A stretch of 43,734 nt of DNA, taken from the NCBI RefSeq assembly GCF_000427785.1, contig NZ_ATYR01000040.1, positions 1 through 43,734 of the forward strand. The letters run 5' to 3'. This document shows positions 36,612 through 43,734 of this stretch, one piece after another (the stretch's first letter is position 1; every line of letters begins with the position of its first letter). The position numbers and the translations under genes are program-made. The notes below the pieces were generated by a model. That model did not search any database and was not told where the DNA came from. It saw only the letters and a list, made by a program, of their open reading frames with translations. Source of the DNA: Massilia alkalitolerans DSM 17462 (GTDB lineage Bacteria > Pseudomonadota > Gammaproteobacteria > Burkholderiales > Burkholderiaceae_D).

Positions 36612-38066
36612 GTGCTGCTCGAGAACTGGTTACCAATCGGTTTCGTGCTGCCCGGTGGCGCTTCATGCGGCCGTGTGCTGCACGGCGGAGCCGACTGGCA
36701 GATCATCGCCACCGACCACGGCACCGCCTTGCTGGCCGCCGCATCGCTGGCTCAGCGCTGGCACGCTGCCGGCATCGTGACGGATGAGCAGATCAAGACG
36801 GCTACGTTTGGCGATGCTGAGTATGGCGTGATCGAATGCGCCAATGATGCTGTGTTGGCGCCGCTCTCGCGCTGCAGAACGCCAGACAGCCAGAAGGAAG
36901 CACTTGCCCTTGCGCGGGCATTGCAGTTGACACGCGCGTGCGACCTCACCGTTTCCTTGCATGACGCGCTGTATGTGGCGCAAATCGAGCGCCTGTTGCC
37001 TGCGTATGGCCTCGATTTTCAAGACGACAGGCTAGTTCTCGGCAGATGGCTCTCCGGGGGCGTGGGCATTAACGTAGCGTCGATCGACCGCTTGTGTGGT
37101 CTATCGTCCTGGTTGAGGCCGAAGGATGTGGAAGAAATTATCGAGGCCGCAGGACTTACCGCCAGTGGCGAGACCCGACGTCTGCACCGTAGTACTGATG
37201 TCGGGATCGACGCTCAAGGACATGAGCAGGACATAGAAGAGGGCACTGCGCTAAACAGTGGTTCTATGAGCCGCAGTGCGTCGAAATATGCGACACCATT
37301 TGTCCTCGCTGGTCGCCCGCGTCTCGCTGCATTCTTCAACGAGCACATCATCGACATCGTTGCCAACAAGGAGCGCTACCGATTGCTCGGCATCGACTCC
37401 CCATCGGCATTGATTCTGCATGGCCCACCTGGCTGCGGCAAGACCTTCGCCGTGGAGGAGCTTGTGAAGTACCTTGACTGGCCGTGCTTCGAGATCGACG
37501 CATCGAGCGTTGCCAGCCCTTACATCCACGAGACCAGTAGGAAGGTTGCGGAGGTATTCGATAAGGCGGTGAACAGTGCGCCGTCGGTTCTGGTGATCGA
37601 CGAGATGGAAGCCTTCCTCGCTGACCGGGCGGCTGCCGGCAGTTCTAGCCATCACCGGGTGGAGGAGGTGGCCGAATTCTTGCGCCGAATTCCTGAGGCC
37701 ATCAAAAATGGCGTGCTGATCATCGGTATGACCAATCGTCCTGACATGATCGATCCGGCCGTTCTGCGCCGCGGGCGGTTCGACCACATCATCGAAGTGG
37801 ATTATGCGAGCGCCGAAGAGGTCGAAGGCCTTTTGCTGCACCTGCTAGAGCCGCTGCCAAAGGATGAAACCGTGAACCCGGTCGCCCTTGCTTCCTCGCT
37901 GGCCAGGCGACCATTGTCTGACGTTACCTTCGTGGTGCGCGAGGGCGCGCGACTGGCAGCAAGGGCAGGGAAGAACTACCTGCGCCAGCAGCACCTGCTC
38001 GACGCGCTTGAGCTCTGCCCATCCCGAGTAGAAGCGTCCGGCGAGCGCAAAATCGGTTTTACCTGA
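36612..38066 (+). CDS. AAA+ ATPase with a novel N-terminal domain
   Basis: A 484-residue protein starting at GTG 36612, two bases after the Hsp70 stop. Residues about 1-215 match nothing I recognise. Residues about 235-470 are a classical-clade AAA module: Walker A GPPGCGKT (near 272), the pore-loop region SPYIHETSRK, Walker B VLVIDEMEAF (near 328), sensor-1 TNRPD and the arginine-finger segment RRGRFDHIIEV. The relatives are FtsH/p97/proteasomal-type unfoldases, but no protease domain is attached. Expected to form a hexamer and to remodel proteins, possibly handing substrates to or from the Hsp70. Confidence 0.87.
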   Translation: MLLENWLPIGFVLPGGASCGRVLHGGADWQIIATDHGTALLAAASLAQRWHAAGIVTDEQIKTATFGDAEYGVIECANDAVLAPLSRCRTPDSQKEALALARALQLTRACDLTVSLHDALYVAQIERLLPAYGLDFQDDRLVLGRWLSGGVGINVASIDRLCGLSSWLRPKDVEEIIEAAGLTASGETRRLHRSTDVGIDAQGHEQDIEEGTALNSGSMSRSASKYATPFVLAGRPRLAAFFNEHIIDIVANKERYRLLGIDSPSALILHGPPGCGKTFAVEELVKYLDWPCFEIDASSVASPYIHETSRKVAEVFDKAVNSAPSVLVIDEMEAFLADRAAAGSSSHHRVEEVAEFLRRIPEAIKNGVLIIGMTNRPDMIDPAVLRRGRFDHIIEVDYASAEEVEGLLLHLLEPLPKDETVNPVALASSLARRPLSDVTFVVREGARLAARAGKNYLRQQHLLDALELCPSRVEASGERKIGFT

Positions 38067-38090
38067 CGTATGAGTTGAAGTGGCATCCAC

Positions 38091-39461
38091 ATGAAGAATA
38101 CAAACAAGGGCTTTGCCGGTCTCGGCAACAAGGTTTCCGATGTATCGGACGTCGACGCCGCGCGGAGCACCGTTCCGGCGACCCCGTCAGCGCCGCAGTC
38201 GGAACCACTGGCCAAGCCCGCCCAGCCAGACACGAACGCTTCGGCCACTTCGGTGCCACCTTTCCAGCCGCGCAAGACGCACGAAACAGCACTAAAAGAC
38301 GACTCTAAAGCGACGAAAACGGCTGCCTATTTCTGGGGAACGGTTGCTGTCATCGTTTTGGCGTTTTGGGTCTTGGGCGACGGATCAAGCAGTCGTTCAC
38401 CTGAGCGCATAGAGCTGTCGTCCACTGACACGTCGAACTCGCCCACAACCGAGGAAATCGGCCATACACCAGCGCCAGCCCCGGAACCTGTCGAGTCCAA
38501 TCCTAGCCGTCCGGAGAGCAAGCCGGCAGTAGCGCAAGGCGCTGTTCTGAACGTGCCGGAAATTCGGTGGTGCAAGCGACGCCAGATCGAACTCGAGTCG
38601 ATCCAAGGCATCCTGGACGGGGAGCGCCAGAGCGAGGTTGCAGCCTTCAATAGCATGGTCGAGGACTACAACTCTCGCTGTTCGAACTTCCGCTACCGCC
38701 GCGGCAACGTCGAACAGGTGGAACGCGAATTTGCCTCTGAAAGTGCCATTATCAAGAAAGAAGCCCAATCGGTTTGGGTGCGCACAGTTCTGGGGCTGGA
38801 TAAGGAGGACGACGCGGATCTGGATCTGGAACCGGAGATGGACTCGGAGCCTGACGACCGTAGCGCTTCCCGCGCGCCCGCAAAGCCCAGTGTGCAGAAC
38901 AGCACCCTGACGATAGATTCGCTCAACTCTGATGAGCGTGAATCGCTTGAGAGTGCTTGTTCTAGCGCGAAAGTACTGGAAGGTCCTGCCGCTTTTGCAC
39001 GCTGCCAGAAAGGGCAACTCGCCAAGCTCGCATCATCTCCCCGCAACATCGACCTGTCGGCTTTGAATCGCGACGAGCTCGAATCGATAGAAAGTTCATG
39101 CTCGCAACAGAAGGTGCTCTACGGCCCTGCCGCTTACAACAAGTGTCTTGTTACGAAGCTGGCCGCCTGGAAGACTGCGCCCCACAATATCGATCTTTCC
39201 GCCTTGAATCGCGACGAATACGATTCGATTCAAAGCTCATGTTCTCAACAAAAAGTGCTGTACGGCCCCGCCGCCTATAACCAGTGCCTATCGTCGAAGT
39301 TGGCCGCCTGGAAGACCGCTCCTCGCAACATCGACCTGTCCACATTGAACCCGGACGAGCGTGACTCGATAGAGAGCGCATGCTCAACGCCTCGCGTGCT
39401 CGAAGGCCCAGCCGCCTACAACCGGTGCCTGACAAAAAAGCTCAAACAGTTGCAATCATGA
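38091..39461 (+). CDS. Single-pass membrane protein with DYNSRC-type region and four 47-aa Cys repeats
   Basis: Fourth gene of the operon, 456 residues. Residues 1-80 are cytoplasmic, polar and Pro/Thr rich. A single hydrophobic helix (TAAYFWGTVAVIVLAFWVLG, about 82-101) anchors it in the inner membrane. After a Pro/Glu-rich linker comes a helical region (about 148-225) containing FNSMVEDYNSRCSNFRYRRG, a motif I have seen in unnamed proteobacterial proteins. The C-terminus (about 272-456) is four tandem repeats with the pattern SxCSxxKVLxGPAAYxxCLxxKL. The region after the helix should face the periplasm, where the paired cysteines could form disulfides. It links the cytosolic chaperone/AAA proteins to the membrane. 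Confidence 0.8.
   Translation: MKNTNKGFAGLGNKVSDVSDVDAARSTVPATPSAPQSEPLAKPAQPDTNASATSVPPFQPRKTHETALKDDSKATKTAAYFWGTVAVIVLAFWVLGDGSSSRSPERIELSSTDTSNSPTTEEIGHTPAPAPEPVESNPSRPESKPAVAQGAVLNVPEIRWCKRRQIELESIQGILDGERQSEVAAFNSMVEDYNSRCSNFRYRRGNVEQVEREFASESAIIKKEAQSVWVRTVLGLDKEDDADLDLEPEMDSEPDDRSASRAPAKPSVQNSTLTIDSLNSDERESLESACSSAKVLEGPAAFARCQKGQLAKLASSPRNIDLSALNRDELESIESSCSQQKVLYGPAAYNKCLVTKLAAWKTAPHNIDLSALNRDEYDSIQSSCSQQKVLYGPAAYNQCLSSKLAAWKTAPRNIDLSTLNPDERDSIESACSTPRVLEGPAAYNRCLTKKLKQLQS
38904..39458 (+). repeat. Four tandem in-frame 141-bp coding repeats
   Basis: Units start at 38904, 39045, 39186 and 39327 (the last one shortened). Units 2 and 3 are almost identical at the protein level (NIDLSALNRDE start, GPAAYN core); unit 1 is the most divergent. 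The exact 47-codon period and the two conserved cysteines per unit show growth by duplication within the gene. Confidence 0.9.
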
Positions 39462-41101
39462 CGTCTACCACCCAACTTCACACCAATCCGTTCAACCTGC
39501 TGGAAGTTAGCTCCAGGGACAATCGGCACGCCATTGTCGAGAAGGCGGAGGAGCGGGCGCTGCATCTCGATCACGACCTATGCCAGCAAGCCCGGGCGGA
39601 ATTGACCAACCCGAAATCCCGCCTCCTGGCAGAAATGGCATGGCTGCCCGGCATTGCACCCTCCACAGCGCAGAAGCTGCTCGTCAACCTTGCTCGCGCC
39701 CCGATGGACATTCGCACCGCAGGGCGCCTCCCAGCGCTGGCTAAAGCGAATCTGTTTGCGGCCGCTGCCGAACTGGTCGGGGAAACGTATGACTCTCGGC
39801 TAGTTACCGAATTCATCCTCGACTTTGCTAATGTGGTCGAGGAAGTCGATCTTGAGGTCGTCCTACGCGATATTAACGAGGACCGTGCCATCGCCGGCTT
39901 CCCAGAGATCAAGGGCGCGGAATTCCTCAAGGAAGGGCTGACCGCACGCAGGAAGGCTTATCGCGGCGCCCTGAAAGGGCTGCTCGACTCGTTCGAGTCG
40001 GACAAGCTAATTACCATCATGACGGACGTGGTGGCGCTGGCCACTGAAGATGGAGACACCCACGCGCCATCGCTGATCGACGAACTGGTGGATGCGTACG
40101 AGGTTGAGACCCAGGCCTTCCTCGCCCAGGAAGCGGAGAACATTGATAAGCTGATTGATCGCATTCAACAGGCGGCCGCGCGCGGAGCGCATGCGGTTGA
40201 TCCACTACTAGAGAAGCTGGAGCAGGTTGCTCGTAACTGGGATAGCGTCGCCCAGCCGATCCAGGTCAGCGCTAAATCGCGCGGAACAGATCACGAGCCG
40301 AGCACGGAAGTCGCTCGATCCATGCGATCACTTGGCATCGACTTATTCAACGAACATGAGATGCTCGAGCAGGCACAGCGCATGACAGCCCTGCTGCAAG
40401 AGCTGTTTGCCGAATTACCTGAAGTTGTCGAGCGCCTCGAAGCCGATGCCGAAACGCTTGACGACTTGCGCGAACAAGCTCGCCAGGCGGAAAGCTCGCG
40501 CGCGCAGTATGCCCGAGACATTACCTTCTCAGCCAAGATTGGCATGCTGGTCAAGAATGAGCTATCGATCAGCCCCGAAGGGATCCAGTGGAAGGGTTCT
40601 ACCTATCCGCTTGAGGACATCACGCGGATTCGCTACGGCAGCATCTCAAACTCGGTCAATGGTATCCCGACCGGCACGAACTATACGATCGGCTTTGGCA
40701 CCTTGCGCAGATCAGAAGTGATTGAACTGCGCAAGGCTCCCACGTACACCGGGTTTGTCTCAACCTTGTGGAAGGCTGTCGGTCCTCAGATTATGATCGA
40801 TCTGCTGCAGAAGCTGCGATCCGGCGAGCAGTATAGATTCGGTTCCATAACGGTCAAGGATGATGGCGTAATCCTGTACCGGCACCGTTTCCTGGTGTCG
40901 AACGAACAGGTAAGCGTTGGCTGGGACGACATTGAGGTTTGGAGTGCAAACGGCCAGTTCGTCATCGGCAAGAAGGGCGACAAGAAAGTGTATGGGATGA
41001 GCAGCTATATCGAGGAATGGAATACGCACGCACTGGAGCAAATGGTGCGGTTCGGCTTCAAGAAGGGCGTGCGCCGCCTGAGCGACGTATTGTCAGATTA
41101 G
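39458..41101 (+). CDS. J-like/coiled-coil/PH-like protein of the chaperone operon
   Basis: Last operon gene, 547 residues; its ATG overlaps the previous stop (ATGA). Residues about 9-65 resemble a J domain in layout (NPFNLLEVSSRDNRHAIVEK, a long helix, then LTNPKSRLLAEMAWLPG) but have no His-Pro-Asp loop, which is needed to stimulate Hsp70 in true DnaJ proteins. The middle (about 80-350) is helical with coiled-coil stretches. Residues about 355-547 look like two beta-rich PH-like units (LSISPEGIQWKGSTYPLEDI and ITVKDDGVILYRHRF). It could be an adaptor that brings clients or membranes to the Hsp70. The domain reading is by eye. Confidence 0.72.
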   Translation: MTSTTQLHTNPFNLLEVSSRDNRHAIVEKAEERALHLDHDLCQQARAELTNPKSRLLAEMAWLPGIAPSTAQKLLVNLARAPMDIRTAGRLPALAKANLFAAAAELVGETYDSRLVTEFILDFANVVEEVDLEVVLRDINEDRAIAGFPEIKGAEFLKEGLTARRKAYRGALKGLLDSFESDKLITIMTDVVALATEDGDTHAPSLIDELVDAYEVETQAFLAQEAENIDKLIDRIQQAAARGAHAVDPLLEKLEQVARNWDSVAQPIQVSAKSRGTDHEPSTEVARSMRSLGIDLFNEHEMLEQAQRMTALLQELFAELPEVVERLEADAETLDDLREQARQAESSRAQYARDITFSAKIGMLVKNELSISPEGIQWKGSTYPLEDITRIRYGSISNSVNGIPTGTNYTIGFGTLRRSEVIELRKAPTYTGFVSTLWKAVGPQIMIDLLQKLRSGEQYRFGSITVKDDGVILYRHRFLVSNEQVSVGWDDIEVWSANGQFVIGKKGDKKVYGMSSYIEEWNTHALEQMVRFGFKKGVRRLSDVLSD

Positions 41102-41114
41102 AAGCATTGGAACA

Positions 41115-41770
41115 TCATGCCCTTCGGCGCAGCTTGAACCGTACTTCGAGCCGGTCGCGCGACTCCACACTGTAGCTTGTGATCCGTGCTGGGATACCAC
41201 GCCAGCGGAGCCAGACTTGCTGTGCCCGAGAAGCATACGCTCGATTAGCGTACAGTTTGCCTGGACGTTTGCGAGCGCGGCGCGACAGCCCGTTAACAGC
41301 TGGGATCGACTCTACGAGGGATGAGCAGGCGCGAATCATGGACCTGTGCGCCTGAGATTTTGGCTACTAGAGGTAGCTCACGTTGATCTTCCTGTAGGTG
41401 ATATTTGTAGCCGAGCTTGCCGCGATCAGTTAGATTTTGGCCACTATGGCGCCTATCAGCCGGTATTGGCACGCTAGCAGCGTTGACACTGGCTCGGTGA
41501 CATGATCTGGTCATGCTCGCAAAGGCGCCCTAATACCGCTTCATGGACACGCTGCCAAACGCCTGTTTGCATCTATTCGTGAAGGCGTCGCCAGCGCGTC
41601 ACATTGCTGTCGGAGCTGAGTTCACGAAGGTATTCCAGTATTGAGGACGAACAGGATGCCGGTCAGCGCTTCGCGGTTATTGATACGAGGCCATCCGCCT
41701 CTTGGTGATCGACGATGAGTAGAGAGATGTGCTGCTATAAGTGAGCAAAGGTCTTTGGGCGGAAGTGCTT
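41115..41770 (-). pseudogene. Decayed IS5-family transposase
   Basis: On the minus strand, pieces of an IS5-family transposase follow in the right order but in changing frames with stops. They are an N-terminal part (GGWPRINNREALTGILFVLN near 41680), VTRWRRLHE and GVWQRVHEAVL (near 41570), DRGKLGYKYHLQEDQRELPL (near 41420), and VESIPAVNGLSRRARKRPGK with RLEVRF at the end. The catalytic core is broken and the C-terminus stops just after the chaperone operon. From 41771 to 42038 I see no gene. Confidence 0.75.
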
Positions 41771-42038
41771 GGGCAACGGCATCAATCTGTCTGCGAACAC
41801 GGCCATATTAGTACCAAGAGTACGGTCGTGTACGTCCACTATTGAACCGAAGCCGACATGGCTTTATGACCGGCAGTCCTCTGCTGCGCTGCAGATGGTC
41901 AGGATTCCACCGGAAAGTAGAATCGACCAAAGCGCACTAACTTTACCGCTGGAACGTTGTCCACACGGCCCCCTGCACCTTGCCTTATGTTCTTGGCCGA
42001 GTCGGCAATCCCGTGAGTCCCGCTTTCCGAAGAAGCTC

Positions 42039-42367
42039 CTAGATTCTCTCTTTACGCTGTTTCGCTTCCATCAGTCTTTGTGAAAGGTGCGCATCGCTGA
42101 GTCTTTCCAGGATAGCCTCGATGGCTTCAGACTTTGGCAGTCTCGCTTGGTAATGTCGCCCCTGATGAGCGGCATGCCGAACACGCTCTGCTTCTGAAGC
42201 AAATACCATGCAGAACTTGGCGTACGCACGCATCAACCAAGTGATAGGACCTTCTACCGCTGCAAGAACGGTGGCTACATCCGGATCAACAGGTCGCGGT
42301 CCACCCATCCCTTGGACAACTTTGTCGATACGCGCTTGCTCGGCATGGCAGATGCCCCTTCGGGTCG
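42039..42367 (-). pseudogene. Unidentified ORF truncated by the IS3-family insertion
   Basis: The minus-strand frame encodes about 109 residues (CHAEQARIDKVVQGMGGPRP near the start, then MRAYAKFCMVFASEAERVRH, ending EAKQRKERI), mostly helical and charged. Its 5' part is cut by the left end of the IS at 42368; the open frame continues into the IS only by chance. No family is recognised. The insertion shows that this gene was already dispensable or was inactivated by the IS. Confidence 0.5.
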
Positions 42368-42431
42368 TGAGATAGCCCCTTGAAGTACCAGACACAGTCA
42401 ATGCTGTATCCTTACGGATAGGAATAAGACT

Positions 42432-42827
42432 GTGAGTATGACTAGAAACAACCAAACCATCGAAGTCGTGACGGTGTCCGAAGAGCGACGCCGCCGTTGG
42501 TCAGTGCAGGAAAAGGCTGCGCTGGTTAAGGAAACGTACGAGCCGGGCATGAGCGTGTCGCTGGTGGCCCGCAAGCACGGCATCAGTGCCAGCCAGCTGT
42601 TCAACTGGCGCAAGCTCGAGCGGGAAGGCGCCCTGGTGGCGGTGCAATCAGGTGAATCGGTCGTGCCAGCGAGTGAGTTGGCGGCGGCGCGCGCCCAGAT
42701 CGCGCAACTGCAGCGCATGCTGGGCAAGAAGACGATGGAGGCGGAGATCCTGCGCGAAGCGGTCGAGCTGGCTCGCGAAAAAAAGTGGATTGCGCGCTCA
42801 CCCTTATTGGACAAGGACGGGCAGTAA
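42432..42827 (+). CDS. IS3-family transposase OrfA (helix-turn-helix protein)
   Basis: 131 residues, starting at GTG 42432 (ATG at 42438 is an alternative) after TAGGAA. It has an HTH_Tnp_1 domain (RRWSVQEKAALVKETYEPG, then SLVARKHGISASQLFNWRK) and a leucine-zipper-like end (ARAQIAQLQRMLGKKTMEAEIL). It binds the element's ends and, through -1 frameshifting near its end, supplies the N-terminal half of the OrfAB transposase. Confidence 0.92.
   Translation: MSMTRNNQTIEVVTVSEERRRRWSVQEKAALVKETYEPGMSVSLVARKHGISASQLFNWRKLEREGALVAVQSGESVVPASELAAARAQIAQLQRMLGKKTMEAEILREAVELAREKKWIARSPLLDKDGQ
42779..42785 (+). promoter_or_regulatory. Programmed -1 frameshift site A_AAA_AAG
   Basis: Near the end of orfA, inside the overlap with orfB, the codons GAA AAA AAG give the classical slippery heptamer A-AAA-AAG. 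A -1 slip leads directly into the orfB frame (which lies -1 to orfA) and would make the OrfAB fusion. Confidence 0.8.
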
Positions 42828-43696
42828 AGCCTGTCTGCGTTGTCCTTGGTGTAGCGCGCTCGCACGTGATTGACCTTCTTGCCCGACCCGCGGACTGGGT
42901 CGACAAGCGCACCGTGGCCAGGCTCGACCCGGTCGCCGACGCGATGATTGCCGACGCGGTACGCGCCGAGATCACGGCGCTGCCGACCTATGGTTACCGT
43001 CGTGCTGGCGCCCTGGTGAACCGTACGCGAAGCCTGATGGGCCTGCGTCCAGTGAACCACAAGCGCATGTACCGCGTGATGAAGGAGCAGGGTTTGCTGC
43101 TGCCGAAATCGCCTAGGCGTAGTGACAGCGGCCGCCCTCACGACGGCAAAGTGATGGTCGAAGAGTCGAACCAGCGCTGGTGCTCGGATGGCTTCGAGAT
43201 CGCCTGCGACAACGGCGAGGTGGTGACTGGCGTGTTCATGAAGGACTGCTGCGACCGCGAGATTATCGCCTGGCGTGCCTGGATCGGACGTGGCCTGCCC
43301 GGTGAGCCGGTGCGCGACATGATGATTGAGGCCGTGGAAGCACGTTTCGGCAGCACCGACGAGCGGGCGATCACAGTGGAATTCTTGAGCGACAATGGCG
43401 GCGCTTTCCGGGCTATCGAAACGCACGCTTTGGCCCATCAACTGGGCATCAGGCCGGTGCATACGCCAGTGAACAGCCCGCAGTCGAACGGCATGGCAGA
43501 GAGCTTCGTGAACACGTTTAAACGAGATTACGTCGGCGGCATGGACCGCAGCAGCGGCGCTGTCGTGCTGACTCAGTTGCCCGACGCATTCAAGCATTTC
43601 AACGAGGTGCATCCGCATTCAGCGCTCGGCTACAAATCGCCGCGGATGTTTAGGAAAGAGCGACGCCGTCAGGCTCTGGAAACTGACGCTAACTAA
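42785..43696 (+). CDS. IS3-family transposase OrfB (DDE integrase core)
   Basis: 303 residues in the -1 frame relative to orfA; normally expressed as an OrfAB fusion. An HTH_21-like region (ITALPTYGYRRAGALVNR) precedes the catalytic core with the acidic residues in WCSDGFEI, FLSDNGGAF and NSPQSNGMAESFVNTFK. It appears complete, ending just before the right terminal repeat. Confidence 0.92.
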   Translation: MDCALTLIGQGRAVKPVCVVLGVARSHVIDLLARPADWVDKRTVARLDPVADAMIADAVRAEITALPTYGYRRAGALVNRTRSLMGLRPVNHKRMYRVMKEQGLLLPKSPRRSDSGRPHDGKVMVEESNQRWCSDGFEIACDNGEVVTGVFMKDCCDREIIAWRAWIGRGLPGEPVRDMMIEAVEARFGSTDERAITVEFLSDNGGAFRAIETHALAHQLGIRPVHTPVNSPQSNGMAESFVNTFKRDYVGGMDRSSGAVVLTQLPDAFKHFNEVHPHSALGYKSPRMFRKERRRQALETDAN

Positions 43697-43734
43697 GCAT
43701 CAGGCTGTGTCCGGGAAAAGCGGGGCAAGATCAG

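Larger units (their letters stand above)
42368..43733 (+). mobile_element. Complete IS3-family (IS2-like) insertion sequence
   Basis: About 1366 bp with two overlapping frames and imperfect terminal inverted repeats: left TGAGATAGCCCC at 42368-42379 and right end reading TGATCTTGCCCC on the minus strand from 43733, with a further shared CC-GACACAG and ATGCT inward. The left flank is GGTCG (42363-42367); only one base, G, is visible to the right, which fits a five-base target duplication but does not prove it. Frames look intact, so the element may be active. Confidence 0.85.
30261..43734. other. Probable genomic island downstream of tRNA-Thr (right end outside the window)
   Basis: From the tRNA onward the DNA is visibly less GC-rich, coding density drops, and the content is mosaic: a zinc-ribbon protein, a chimeric SSB fragment, gene scraps, a five-gene chaperone/AAA operon, a decayed IS5 and an intact IS3 element. 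I found no integrase gene and no second copy of the tRNA 3' end in the window, so the far boundary and the means of integration are unknown. Confidence 0.55.

Noticed and set aside
38904..39458. CRISPR-like regular repeats
   Set aside because: The 141-bp period has no spacers, is in frame and preserves protein sequence better than DNA; these are coding repeats.
41769..42083. 104-codon plus-strand ORF between the IS5 remnant and the truncated gene
   Set aside because: Composition is not protein-like, it overlaps the opposite-strand frame, and no ribosome-binding site is seen.

Overview
The window looks like a contig or island segment from a high-GC betaproteobacterium, most likely Oxalobacteraceae (Massilia/Telluria-like). 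The main grounds are the Burkholderiales housekeeping order yebC-purD-hemF-nadD-rsfS-rlmH-maf-rng, strong G/C third-position bias, and an FdsGBA-type NAD-linked formate dehydrogenase next to an oxalate/formate-family transporter. The genus is inferred from protein feel and gene order, not from a search. Both window ends lie in or at insertion sequences: an IS481-type transposase at base 1 and an IS3/IS2-type element whose terminus falls at 43733.

Layout. (1) 1-400: IS481 end and a strong hairpin. (2) 396-11509, formate/oxalate-type C1 block: on the minus strand an adenylate-forming CoA ligase and a ModE-HTH/periplasmic-binding-like regulator; divergently, an OFA-family MFS transporter broken by a one-base frameshift, a fused FdsG-FdsB diaphorase subunit, the FdsA molybdo/tungsto-catalytic subunit, FdhD/FdsC, and a TupB-TupC oxyanion ABC transporter without its binding protein. 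Most adjacent plus-strand genes overlap by 1-4 bases, so they form one operon. A perfect 22-bp palindrome lies between regulator and transporter. (3) 11570-14662: a PAS-PAS-GGDEF-EAL protein and a CHAD protein. (4) 14729-21943: minus-strand housekeeping cluster rng, maf, rlmH, rsfS, nadD, hemF, purD, yebC. (5) 22055-30045: a DUF2182 membrane protein with a coupled His-rich 32-aa leader, an EamA exporter/mgsA/quinone reductase/small membrane protein operon, a DUF4136 lipoprotein, pepN and fbp.

(6) 30185-43734: a tRNA-Thr(CGT) gene marks an abrupt change to lower-GC, mosaic DNA. First come a zinc-ribbon protein, a chimeric ORF that starts with the first 29 residues of SSB, and scraps of other genes. 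After about 0.7 kb of non-coding DNA there is an intact, tightly packed five-gene operon (33746-41101): a GrpE-wing-like small protein, an enlarged divergent Hsp70, an AAA+ ATPase, a single-pass membrane protein with four 47-residue Cys-containing repeats, and a protein with a J-like N-terminus lacking HPD plus a C-terminal PH-like module. It is followed by a decayed IS5 transposase, an ORF cut by an IS, and a complete IS3-family element. I recognise no named system for these five genes together. The operon reads as a self-contained, membrane-connected chaperone/AAA machine on an integrated island, with defence or stress protection as the leading guesses.
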